Source: Christensenella sp. UBA7588
GTDB taxonomy: Bacteria; Bacillota; Clostridia; Christensenellales; CAG-917
DNA length: 15,990 nucleotides
Assembly: GCA_002478945.1 (NCBI GenBank)
Contig: DLKM01000001.1
Location: 1 to 15,990, forward strand
Reading direction: 5' to 3'
Positions 6,199-12,515 of the stretch are shown piece by piece. The notes below the pieces were generated by a model, which was not told where the DNA came from, made no database searches, and saw nothing but the letters and a program-made list of their open reading frames with translations. Made by a program: the position numbers and the translations under genes. How positions within the stretch are numbered: the first letter of the stretch is position 1; each line of letters begins with the position of its first letter.

Positions 6199-7092
6199 TT
6201 ATTCGTATAAATCTGCCGAATACCTATCCCCGTTATCGGGCAAAACGACCACGATTTTGCCTTCGGAAGTCTTGCGCAACGCCTTTGCCGCGCTGTATGC
6301 CGCACCCGAAGAAATACCGCACTTCTTGCCGAATTTGCGATAAATCTCTTTAGCCGTAGCGATTGCGTCGTCATCGGACACCGTGAGTATGTCGTCAAAC
6401 TTTTTCACGTCCACGATGTCGGGAACGAAGTTTGCGCCTATTCCTTGAATCTTGTGAGGTCCTGCGTGTCCTTCCGACAAAAGCGGACTCGACTTCGGCT
6501 CGACCGCAATCATCTTGCAATCTATGCCTTTCTCCTCGATATACTTTTTGATACCCATAGCCGTACCGCCGCTTCCCACGCCTGCGACGACGAATTTCGC
6601 GTCGGAAACCTGCATAAAGATTTCGGGAGCGGTTGTGTAATAATGCGCTTCGACGCAAGCGTAGTTGCCAAATTGATTTGCAAGCCACGCGCCGCCTTTT
6701 TCAAGTTCTTTCGCTTTTGCGACCGCACCTGCCATACCCTCGCTTGCTGGAGTCAAAACTAGTTGCGCTCCGTATGCCGCAATCATCGCTCTGCGCTCTT
6801 TGGACATACTTTCGGGCATAACCATCATTGCGTTGAGACCGAGTTCTCTTGCCACATACGCAAGTCCGATACCCGTGTTTCCGCTCGTCGCTTCGACGAT
6901 TGTTCCGCCCTCTTTGAGCGCACCGTTTTCAAGCGCGCGCATAATCATATAAAACGCCGCTCTGTCTTTTATTGAACCTGCGGGATTGAATCCCTCGAGC
7001 TTGCCGATAATGCCGTCTCCCATATCGATAACGGGAGTATGTCCTATCTTTTTTGCCAAAATATCGATTTTATCTTGCAAATTCTTATCCAT
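6199..7092 (-). CDS. cysK: Cysteine synthase / O-acetylserine (thiol)-lyase, PLP-dependent
   Basis: This cytoplasmic PLP enzyme makes L-cysteine from O-acetylserine and sulfide. The protein has 297 residues, slightly short for the family (about 305-325). The PLP lysine is Lys42 in NPAGSIKDR, the substrate loop TSGNTG is at 69-74, the phosphate-binding loop GVGSGGT at 171-177, HKIQGIG at 213-219 and SSGA at 261-264. LPDNGDRY near the C-terminus matches the usual ending. Some fold-II relatives (cystathionine beta-synthase, cysteine synthase B types) share these motifs, so the exact substrate is an inference. The start at 7092 has only a modest GGTGG site. The gene is 50 bp downstream of mscS with no promoter or terminator evident between them, so co-transcription is likely. 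No cysE is in the window. Confidence 0.93.
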   Translation of the reverse strand: MDKNLQDKIDILAKKIGHTPVIDMGDGIIGKLEGFNPAGSIKDRAAFYMIMRALENGALKEGGTIVEATSGNTGIGLAYVARELGLNAMMVMPESMSKERRAMIAAYGAQLVLTPASEGMAGAVAKAKELEKGGAWLANQFGNYACVEAHYYTTAPEIFMQVSDAKFVVAGVGSGGTAMGIKKYIEEKGIDCKMIAVEPKSSPLLSEGHAGPHKIQGIGANFVPDIVDVKKFDDILTVSDDDAIATAKEIYRKFGKKCGISSGAAYSAAKALRKTSEGKIVVVLPDNGDRYSADLYE

Positions 7093-7142
7093 AAACCACC
7101 GATTCGGAAATTTTCCGATATATTTTCACGAGCAACACGTCG

Positions 7143-8039
7143 TTACGCGTTTTGAACGTCGTTGACGGTCTCGTCGATTTGAGCGTTCTGTGCTTCCGCT
7201 TGTTTTGCATCCTCTTGCGGCTTGATATGCACGTCGAGTTGATTGAACGGGATTTGTATTCCGTTCGCATCGAAAGCCGTTTTGACCTGTTCGAGCATAT
7301 CGAAATTGACCGTCCAGTAGTCCTCGTTTTTACACCATACTTTGGCAGTCAAATCGATGCTGCTTGCAGATTGAGCGGACACTCTCACGCTCGGCGCAGG
7401 GTCTTTGAGAACGAGTTCGTTTTGTTCCCACACGTTCTCGATAACCTTCTTTGCTTTCTCGAAATCGTCCGAGTAGGAAATCGAGAAAGTCAAATCCACA
7501 CGGCGCAAATCTTTTTCCGAGTAGTTGACGATTTCGCTCGTGGAAAGTTTGCCGTTGGGCAAATATATCACTTTGTTGTCCGTCGTGCGAAGTTTGGTAT
7601 GGCAGATGCGAATGTCCTCAACCGTTCCCTCGTATCCGCACGCTTGAATGTAGTCGTCGTCTCTGAACGGTCTTGTGATGAGGATAAGTATTCCGCCTGC
7701 AAAGTTGGAAAGCGTACCGTTGACGGCAAGACCGACGCCGACGCCGAGAGATGCGAGAAGTGCCGTTATCGCGCTCGTATCGATGCCGACGTAGCCGATA
7801 AGTGCGATGACCACCAACACTTTCAAGCCGACTTTTGCAACGTAACTGAGCGTTCTGTAAATGGTTTTGTCAATCTTCTTGTTGCTCTCTACTTTCTTAT
7901 CCGCACGCTTCGCAATCTTCTTGCCAAGCCAGTTGATAAGCGAGAATGAAACTATCATTATCACGATTGAGATAACGACTCTGATACCCGTTGTGGTAAG
8001 CCAGTTTTGCACGGTTTGCCAAACTTGTTGCCAATCCAT
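7143..8039 (-). CDS. mscS: Small-conductance mechanosensitive channel, MscS family
   Basis: This inner-membrane channel opens under membrane tension and releases solutes during hypo-osmotic shock. The protein has 298 residues, close to E. coli MscS (286). There are three hydrophobic segments, about 17-38, 62-85 and 91-120. The third is the pore helix with the Ala/Gly-packed pattern ASLGVGVGLAVNGTLSNFAGG. The beta domain follows with GTVEDI, TTDN and YLPNGKL, then the alpha/beta vestibule and an acidic, Gln-rich tail. AGAGGT precedes the ATG at 8039. It has a near-consensus promoter and a stable hairpin in its leader. It is the first gene of a probable unit with cysK. The family is certain; no unusual residues were seen. 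Confidence 0.95.
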   Translation of the reverse strand: MDWQQVWQTVQNWLTTTGIRVVISIVIMIVSFSLINWLGKKIAKRADKKVESNKKIDKTIYRTLSYVAKVGLKVLVVIALIGYVGIDTSAITALLASLGVGVGLAVNGTLSNFAGGILILITRPFRDDDYIQACGYEGTVEDIRICHTKLRTTDNKVIYLPNGKLSTSEIVNYSEKDLRRVDLTFSISYSDDFEKAKKVIENVWEQNELVLKDPAPSVRVSAQSASSIDLTAKVWCKNEDYWTVNFDMLEQVKTAFDANGIQIPFNQLDVHIKPQEDAKQAEAQNAQIDETVNDVQNA

Positions 8040-8060
8040 AATATACCTCTTATGCGATTT

Positions 8061-8086
8061 TTGCGATAACTAATTGTTTATCGCAA
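8061..8086 (-). promoter_or_regulatory. Leader hairpin before mscS
   Basis: TTGCGATAA and TTATCGCAA form a perfect 9-bp stem with an 8-nt loop in the mRNA leader, ending about 13 nt before the SD. There is no T-run, so it is not a terminator. It could be a protein-binding palindrome or an mRNA-stability element. Confidence 0.6.
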
Positions 8087-8095
8087 GTCGACAAT

Positions 8096-8124
8096 ATTAT
8101 ACAATCGCTACGCCGTATAGTCAA
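8096..8124 (-). promoter_or_regulatory. mscS promoter
   Basis: On the minus strand: -35 TTGACT (complement of 8119-8124), a 17-bp spacer, consensus -10 TATAAT (complement of 8096-8101). The predicted start is near 8089. Confidence 0.85.
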
Positions 8125-8147
8125 CAATGCTTATGCAGGCTCGCGCT

Positions 8148-8181
8148 AAAAATGTAAACGCCACGCAACAGCGCAGCGTTT
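8148..8181 (-). terminator. Terminator of the NERD-domain gene
   Basis: On the minus strand AAACGCTGCGC and GCGTGGCGTTT form an 11-bp stem (two G-U pairs) with loop TGTT, then ACATTTTTAG. It starts 2 bp past the stop codon. Confidence 0.8.
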
Positions 8182-8183
8182 TA

Positions 8184-9023
8184 TTATTCTCCGAAAATCA
8201 CTTCTTCTATTTTTGAAACGGAACAGCAATCGGTTTTATCCGTGGCATCGATATTTTCGAATACCAACTCGCCTATCTCGTTTTTGCAAGTAACTACCAT
8301 TCCGTTTTTTAGACAAACATATACGATGTCGTGCGTAAAATAATGTTCTATGTCCAATGCTTTAATATCTTTCTTTTTATATCCGCAAAACGAAAGCGAC
8401 GAGTCCGAAACATTGCACCTTATTGCAGTTCCGCTATACCTTCCTACTACGCAATCGGATGATTTACAACGAGAGAAACATTTTGAAATTTCTTCTCGAT
8501 AAGACTCTATTCCTGCATTTTTTATATAATTCGCAACATCGTTGACATTCTTAAACCAAGTGCCGTCGTTTTGCAAAAACACCCCGTTTGTATCACAAAA
8601 ATAAACAATGGTGTTTATCCAAGGATGCGAGTGCGTCATTTCTTTCAGCAAACTCGCTTGACGATTGACCTGTTTGAATGGATTTTTAACGTCTTTTTCG
8701 TGTATATCATACGAATACTTGTCTTGCTTGTATTTTATCAAATTACCGTTGCTATCCTCTCGCAGAATTCCCTTTAGGTGTTTTATCTCAACGATAAAAA
8801 GTTTGTTTTGATAATTTATTAAAAAATCAATCTCGCACTTTCCTGTCGAAGCATCTACAAAAACGTTTCTTTTGTATTCAATGTCAGGTATCAATCTAAC
8901 GATACGTTGTTCAAAGTCATCTTCCGCGTTGTCGCCATATTTTCTCATACTATCGACTTTTGGAAACGGCTTTGCGGAAAAAGTCCTCTTAATAAGCACC
9001 GATAACTTGTGAAATAGCCCCAT
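8184..9023 (-). CDS. NERD-domain (nuclease-related) protein
   Basis: This 279-residue protein has an N-terminal NERD domain, a relative of PD-(D/E)XK nucleases. Visible family signs are GDNAEDDFE at 30-38 (Glu38 or Asp35/36 near the first conserved acid), EIDFLI at 64-69 with Asp66, VEIK at 78-81 with Glu79 and Lys81, and the NPFKQ pattern at 114-118. The core therefore looks catalytically complete. The C-terminal half (about 170-279) has several Cys residues and no recognised domain; DIVYVCLKNGMVVTCKNE suggests beta strands. GGGAG stands 7 nt before the ATG. The gene uses more A/T-rich codons than its neighbours and lies against the hairpin array beside the tRNA, which fits acquisition with a mobile or defence-type segment. 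That is inference. No partner (helicase, kinase, other nuclease) is present. Confidence 0.85.
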   Translation of the reverse strand: MGLFHKLSVLIKRTFSAKPFPKVDSMRKYGDNAEDDFEQRIVRLIPDIEYKRNVFVDASTGKCEIDFLINYQNKLFIVEIKHLKGILREDSNGNLIKYKQDKYSYDIHEKDVKNPFKQVNRQASLLKEMTHSHPWINTIVYFCDTNGVFLQNDGTWFKNVNDVANYIKNAGIESYREEISKCFSRCKSSDCVVGRYSGTAIRCNVSDSSLSFCGYKKKDIKALDIEHYFTHDIVYVCLKNGMVVTCKNEIGELVFENIDATDKTDCCSVSKIEEVIFGE

Positions 9024-9053
9024 ATTTGTCTCCCTATCTATATAATTACAAAT

Positions 9054-9072
9054 GCCGTGAGTTCTTCACGGC
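9054..9072. repeat. Terminator-type hairpin, left outlying copy
   Basis: GCCGTGA and TCACGGC surround GTTCT. The same stem recurs at 9381-9398 and 9577-9594 with loop CACC. Here it sits about 30 bp upstream of the NERD gene and forms the left edge of the array. Confidence 0.85.
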
Positions 9073-9081
9073 GTTCTAAAC

Positions 9082-9407
9082 GGTGTTACACCGTGACTTC
9101 TCACGGTGTGACCGTAAGCAACAAGTTGCTTACGTCTGGCGCACCCAAACGGGTTCGTAGCGAACATTGTGAGCGTAATAGCGATTGTTGCGCTTTGCGC
9201 CAATCGCGTCTACGCAAAACTGTTAATGCTTCGCATTTCTATGCCTTGCATTTGGCACTTTGTGCCTTACAGTTTTGCTATGTCCTCTACGCGCGGTTTA
9301 TGCAAATGCTACGCGCTTGCCTCTCCCTTTGCTTGCGGTCAGCGACAGGTACCGAGTCCGTTGGCGTGCTTATGAAAAATGCCGTGACACCTCACGGCGT
9401 TTTGAAT
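9082..9407. repeat. Hairpin-array unit A (326 bp, with 130-bp extra segment)
   Basis: Unit A matches unit B nearly base for base on both sides of a 130-bp segment (9211-9340) that B lacks. In order it holds the stems ACACCGTGA/TCACGGTGT (9088-9109), GTAAGCAAC/GTTGCTTAC (9114-9133, loop AA), a tRNA-3'-end-like stretch (9137-9157), GTTCG/CGAAC (9153-9165), GCGATTG/CAATCGC (9181-9207), the extra segment, an inverted tRNA-like stretch (9353-9369) and the GCCGTGA/TCACGGC terminator-type stem (9381-9398). No protein is convincing in any frame. Confidence 0.9.
9211..9340. other. 130-bp structured segment inside unit A, cloverleaf-like
   Basis: It is absent from unit B and bounded by GTC at 9208-9210 and 9338-9340. 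A closing stem GCAAAACTGT (9214-9223) with ACAGTTTTGC (9269-9278) encloses three hairpins: AATGC-TTC-GCATT (9225-9237), ATGC-CTT-GCAT (9241-9251) and GGCAC-TTT-GTGCC (9254-9266). To the right, CTACGCGC is repeated directly at 9287 and 9309. Confidence 0.7.
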
Positions 9408-9607
9408 GGTGTTACACCGTGACTTCTCACGGTGTGACCGTAAGCAACTTGTTGCTTACGTCTGGCGCACCCAAACGGGTTCGTAGCGAACATTGTGAGC
9501 GTAATAGCGATTGTTGCGCTTTGCGCCAATCGCGTCAGCGACAGGTACCGAGTCCGTTGGGGTGCTTATGAAAAATGCCGTGACACCTCACGGCGTTTTG
9601 AATGGTG
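9408..9607. repeat. Hairpin-array unit B, abutting the tRNA 3' end
   Basis: This is the second copy of unit A without the 130-bp segment. Corresponding hairpins are at 9414-9435, 9440-9459 (loop TT), 9479-9491, 9507-9533 and 9577-9594. GCACCCAAACGG (9467-9478) pairs with CCGTTGGGGTGC (9554-9565) with one mismatch, so the core can fold as one large branched hairpin. The unit ends at TGGTG, which is also the CACCA end of the tRNA gene. Confidence 0.9.
9571..9594 (-). terminator. Terminator of the tRNA-Arg gene
   Basis: On the minus strand GCCGTGA-GGTG-TCACGGC is followed by ATTTTT, 9 nt past the tRNA CCA end. The same terminator recurs at 9375-9398 in unit A. Confidence 0.85.
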
Positions 9608-9679
9608 CACCCAAACGGACTCGAACCGCCAACCGTCAGAATCGGAATCTGATGCGCTATCCAGTTGCGCCATAGGTGC
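9603..9679 (-). tRNA. tRNA-Arg (anticodon CCG)
   Basis: This is a complete 77-nt cloverleaf. The acceptor is GCACCTA with TGGGTGC, the D stem GCGC/GCGC, the anticodon stem TCAGA/TCTGA with loop TTCCGAT (anticodon CCG, complement of 9643-9645), the variable loop CGGTT, the T stem GGCGG/CCGTT with loop TTCGAGT, discriminator A, and an encoded CCA. It reads CGG codons. It has its own promoter and terminator. Its 3' end is copied imperfectly in the adjacent array. Confidence 0.96.
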
Positions 9680-9687
9680 ATATCTGT

Positions 9688-9716
9688 ATTCTATCTTTTT
9701 TTGCCGTATTTGTCGA
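9688..9716 (-). promoter_or_regulatory. tRNA-Arg promoter
   Basis: On the minus strand: -35 TCGACA (complement of 9711-9716), a 17-bp spacer, -10 TAGAAT (complement of 9688-9693), 8 bp before the tRNA 5' end. Confidence 0.75.
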
Positions 9717-9749
9717 GAGAAAGTGCAAAATTAGTGCTTTTTCTCTATC

Positions 9750-9775
9750 AAAAAGCCACTCGACGAGTGGCTTTG
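9750..9775 (-). terminator. Terminator of the lipid kinase gene
   Basis: AAAGCCACTCG and CGAGTGGCTTT form an 11-bp inverted repeat with one central base, followed on the minus strand by TTTTTGA. It lies a few bases past the stop codon. Confidence 0.9.
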
Positions 9776-9778
9776 TTT

Positions 9779-10645
9779 TTATCTGTACATTTTGAGTTTG
9801 CCGTGTACGACTTCGATGTCGAGCTTGGTATCGTCAATGATTTCGCCGTCAAGCTCGAATCTGCTGTCGTCAAGAGCTTCGATTGTGATTTTCTTTGCGG
9901 TGTATTCTCCGCCCCAGTCCGTGCCGACGTGTTGTCCCTTGAGGAACTTTGCCAAACGGAACAGAATTTTGCTCTTTTTCATCTCGCTGACGTATCCGAC
10001 GTTGAGCAATCCGTCATCCACAACGGCGTTGGGACAAATGGGAATTCCGCCGCCGATAAAACCGCCGTTTCCGACGCCTATCATAAACACGCTGGTGTCT
10101 TTGGTTACGCCGTCGGCAGTAATGCGCAAATGGTGAAATCTCGTGTGGCACAACGTGTAAAACAGCGAATAATAATACGCCGCTTTGCCTTTGAGCGTCT
10201 TGCATTGCGCGTATTTGAGCAACACGTCAACGTCCATACCGCCGCCGCCGACGTTAAGGCAACGATATTTGCTGAGTTCCATATAATCGACGTAAGAGGG
10301 TTGATTCTTAAGTATCGTAGCAACCGCTTCTTCGATTTTGGTCGAATGTCCCGATTTCTTTATGAAATCGTTGCCGCTACCGCAAGCGACAAGCCCGAGC
10401 GTAACGTTGTCGAAATTGTCTATTCCGCAAAGCACCTCGTGGAAAGAGCCGTCCCCGCCCATAGCGATAATCTTGGTGTCGGGGGTTTGAGAAAGCTCTC
10501 TCGCAATCTCTGTGGCGTGACCTGCGTATTCGGTTTTATGCACGACGTATTCCGCGCCGTTTTTCTTCAATATTTCTTCGACTTTGCCGAGTGCTTTGAG
10601 GGTTTTGCCCTTGCCGCCCGTCGGATTGACTATGATATGGTACAT
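9779..10645 (-). CDS. Diacylglycerol kinase-family lipid kinase (YegS/BmrU/DagK type)
   Basis: This ATP-dependent lipid kinase acts at the inner face of the membrane. In Gram-positives the DgkB/DagK member recycles diacylglycerol from lipoteichoic acid synthesis into phosphatidic acid. The protein has 288 residues, usual for the family. The nucleotide-binding region has NPTGGKGK (7-14), GGDGSFHEV (63-71) and GSGNDF (89-94). DDGLLNV and the C-terminal ELDGE are the expected later motifs. There is no signal peptide or TM segment. GGAG stands 6 nt before the ATG at 10645. It is a single gene with its own promoter and terminator. Family members differ in lipid substrate (diacylglycerol, ceramide, undecaprenol-like), so the substrate is left open. 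Confidence 0.93.
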   Translation of the reverse strand: MYHIIVNPTGGKGKTLKALGKVEEILKKNGAEYVVHKTEYAGHATEIARELSQTPDTKIIAMGGDGSFHEVLCGIDNFDNVTLGLVACGSGNDFIKKSGHSTKIEEAVATILKNQPSYVDYMELSKYRCLNVGGGGMDVDVLLKYAQCKTLKGKAAYYYSLFYTLCHTRFHHLRITADGVTKDTSVFMIGVGNGGFIGGGIPICPNAVVDDGLLNVGYVSEMKKSKILFRLAKFLKGQHVGTDWGGEYTAKKITIEALDDSRFELDGEIIDDTKLDIEVVHGKLKMYR

Positions 10646-10672
10646 AAACTTCTCCGTTTTCGTTATAAGTAT

Positions 10673-10700
10673 ATTGTAGCACGCAATGAAAAAATGTCAA
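10673..10700 (-). promoter_or_regulatory. Promoter of the lipid kinase gene
   Basis: On the minus strand: consensus -35 TTGACA (complement of 10695-10700), a 16-bp spacer, -10 TACAAT (complement of 10673-10678). Confidence 0.8.
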
Positions 10701-10748
10701 CCGTTTACTATTTTGTCAAACAAAACGTATTGCATCTTTGCATAACGG

Positions 10749-12515
10749 TCATTCCCTGTTTTCAAACTGCAGTTCGTAGAGTTTGTGATAATAACCTTTA
10801 TTCTTAAGCAACTGTTGATGCGTGCCTCTTTCGATTATAGAACCGTTTTGCAACACGATAATCTGGTCGGCGTGCTGAATGGTGGAAAGCCTATGCGCCA
10901 CCACGAGCATCGTGCCGATGTTTCGGATATTCTCAAGCGACTTTTGTATGACGACTTCCGTTTCGGTATCGATATTTGCGGTTGCCTCGTCGAGAATGAG
11001 AATTTGCGGCTTGTGAAGCACCGTTCTCGAGAAAGACAGAAGTTGGCGTTGACCTTGCGAAAAATTCTCGCCTCTTTCGATAACTTCTTCGTCGAGTCCG
11101 TGTTCTTGAGACGCGATAAACGTGTCGGCATTGACGTACTTGCACGCCGCCTCGATTTCCTCGTCGGTAAACGAATCGTCGTTGAGGGTTATGTTGCTAC
11201 GCACCGTTCCGCTGAACAAAAATACGTCTTGCAGCATTTGTCCTATGCCCTTGCGCAAGGAATGTATCTCGATTGTGCTTATATCCCTGCCGTCAATGAG
11301 TATTTGCCCCTTTTGTATCTCGTAATTGCGCACGATAAGAGACAATATTGTGGTTTTGCCCGCACCGGTCGCACCCACAAACGCACAGGTTTCTTTGGGA
11401 TTGATTGTAAACGATACGTCTTTGAGAATCCAATCCTCGTCCTTATACGCAAACCACACGTTTTTGAATTCGATTTTACCCTCGAATTTGTCCACCCAAA
11501 CGGCGTCGGGCTTGTCTTGAATTTCGGGTTCTACGTCGAGCAAGTTGAACAATCTCTCCGAAGCCGTGGTGGCTTTCTGCAAATTGTTGAGTTGGTCGGC
11601 AAGGTTCTGTATAGGATTGAAAAAGCGCGACAAATACAGATAAAACGCGACTATCATACCTGCGTCCAAGCCGAATTCCATACCGAGCCAGAACGTAACG
11701 GCAATCGAACTGATGTATAGCAACGTTATGAACGGACGGTAAATGCCGAACGCCAATACCACTTTGTATCTCGATTTGCGCAGATTTTCGTTTTTCTGCA
11801 TAAACTCGTCGTCTTTCTTTGCCTGACGATTGAAAATCTGAATGAGTTTCATACCCGACAGGTTTTCGTTGAGGAAAGTGTTGAGGTCGGAGATATATTC
11901 TCTCTCCTTCGTAAACACTTTTCTTACGATTTTGCGGAATACGAAAGACGTAACGAACACCACAACGATGAACGCAAGCATAACGAGCGACAGTTGCCAC
12001 GAAATGTACAGCATTATGCCGTAAACGCCAACGACCGTAAGCACGTTGCGGATAACGCTGACGATAACGTTTGTAAACAAGTCGGACATCGAAGCCGTAT
12101 ACGAAGCCACACGAGTGACGAGAGAGCCTACGGGCATCTCGTCAAACTGATTTTGCGACAACTTCTCTATGTGTTCAAATACTTCGTTTCGGAGCGTGTA
12201 AATGATATTCTGCCCCGCTTTTTGAAGCAACATCGACTCCCATACAAGGAAACCTTGGTTGCATACGCCGATTGCAAGATAAGCAATCGCCATACCAACG
12301 ATAAAACGCAGATTTATACCGTCCGATTTGAGGTTATTCGTGATTCTGCTCACGAAAAGAGGCAATATTATATCCAGCGCAACGTTGACGAGAATGAGTA
12401 GCATTGCTCCTACGAATTTCTTCATCTCGGGTTTTAAGTACCGATATATGCGCTTAAACATATCTTTTGCGGGGATATGAACGTTGCCTTTCAGCTTATC
12501 GACTTCGTCAATCAT
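10749..12515 (-). CDS. ABC exporter subunit with the catalytically competent NBD (second gene of pair)
   Basis: This 588-residue half-transporter has a type IV exporter membrane domain (six hydrophobic segments between about 33 and 305) followed by a nucleotide-binding domain. Walker A GATGAGKTT is at 381-389, Q-loop Gln429, signature FSQGQ at 485-489 (not LSGGQ), Walker B ILILDE at 505-510 with catalytic Glu510, and switch His541 in VAHRLST. Paired with the upstream gene it makes a heterodimer. The competent ATP site would combine this Walker A/B with the partner's LSGGQ. Start and upstream stop overlap by one base (TAATG), preceded by a GGGGGTG site, so translation is coupled. Relatives (BmrCD, LmrCD, TM287/288) export drugs or lipid-like compounds; the substrate here is unknown. 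No clear terminator follows, only a weak stem near 10715-10742. Confidence 0.95.
   Translation of the reverse strand: MIDEVDKLKGNVHIPAKDMFKRIYRYLKPEMKKFVGAMLLILVNVALDIILPLFVSRITNNLKSDGINLRFIVGMAIAYLAIGVCNQGFLVWESMLLQKAGQNIIYTLRNEVFEHIEKLSQNQFDEMPVGSLVTRVASYTASMSDLFTNVIVSVIRNVLTVVGVYGIMLYISWQLSLVMLAFIVVVFVTSFVFRKIVRKVFTKEREYISDLNTFLNENLSGMKLIQIFNRQAKKDDEFMQKNENLRKSRYKVVLAFGIYRPFITLLYISSIAVTFWLGMEFGLDAGMIVAFYLYLSRFFNPIQNLADQLNNLQKATTASERLFNLLDVEPEIQDKPDAVWVDKFEGKIEFKNVWFAYKDEDWILKDVSFTINPKETCAFVGATGAGKTTILSLIVRNYEIQKGQILIDGRDISTIEIHSLRKGIGQMLQDVFLFSGTVRSNITLNDDSFTDEEIEAACKYVNADTFIASQEHGLDEEVIERGENFSQGQRQLLSFSRTVLHKPQILILDEATANIDTETEVVIQKSLENIRNIGTMLVVAHRLSTIQHADQIIVLQNGSIIERGTHQQLLKNKGYYHKLYELQFENRE

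Noticed and set aside
7093..7142. T-box or other riboswitch before cysK
   Set aside because: The gap is only 50 bp, holds just a short CGGAAAATTTCCG-type palindrome, and lacks any T-box sequence or terminator.
9463..9565. Integron attC site
   Set aside because: The ends do not show the GTTRRRY/RYYYAAC core sites in the right places, and no cassette ORFs or integrase are present.
9051..9608. CRISPR array
   Set aside because: There are only two long units, with no short regular repeats, no spacers of constant length and no cas genes.
9057..9734. Overlapping plus-strand ORFs of 68-121 codons in the hairpin array
   Set aside because: They read through hairpins and the antisense of the tRNA. 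The similarity between them comes from the DNA duplication, not from coding conservation.
9665..10807. 380-codon plus-strand ORF
   Set aside because: It is the antisense shadow of the lipid kinase gene, whose motifs, SD and promoter are clear on the other strand.
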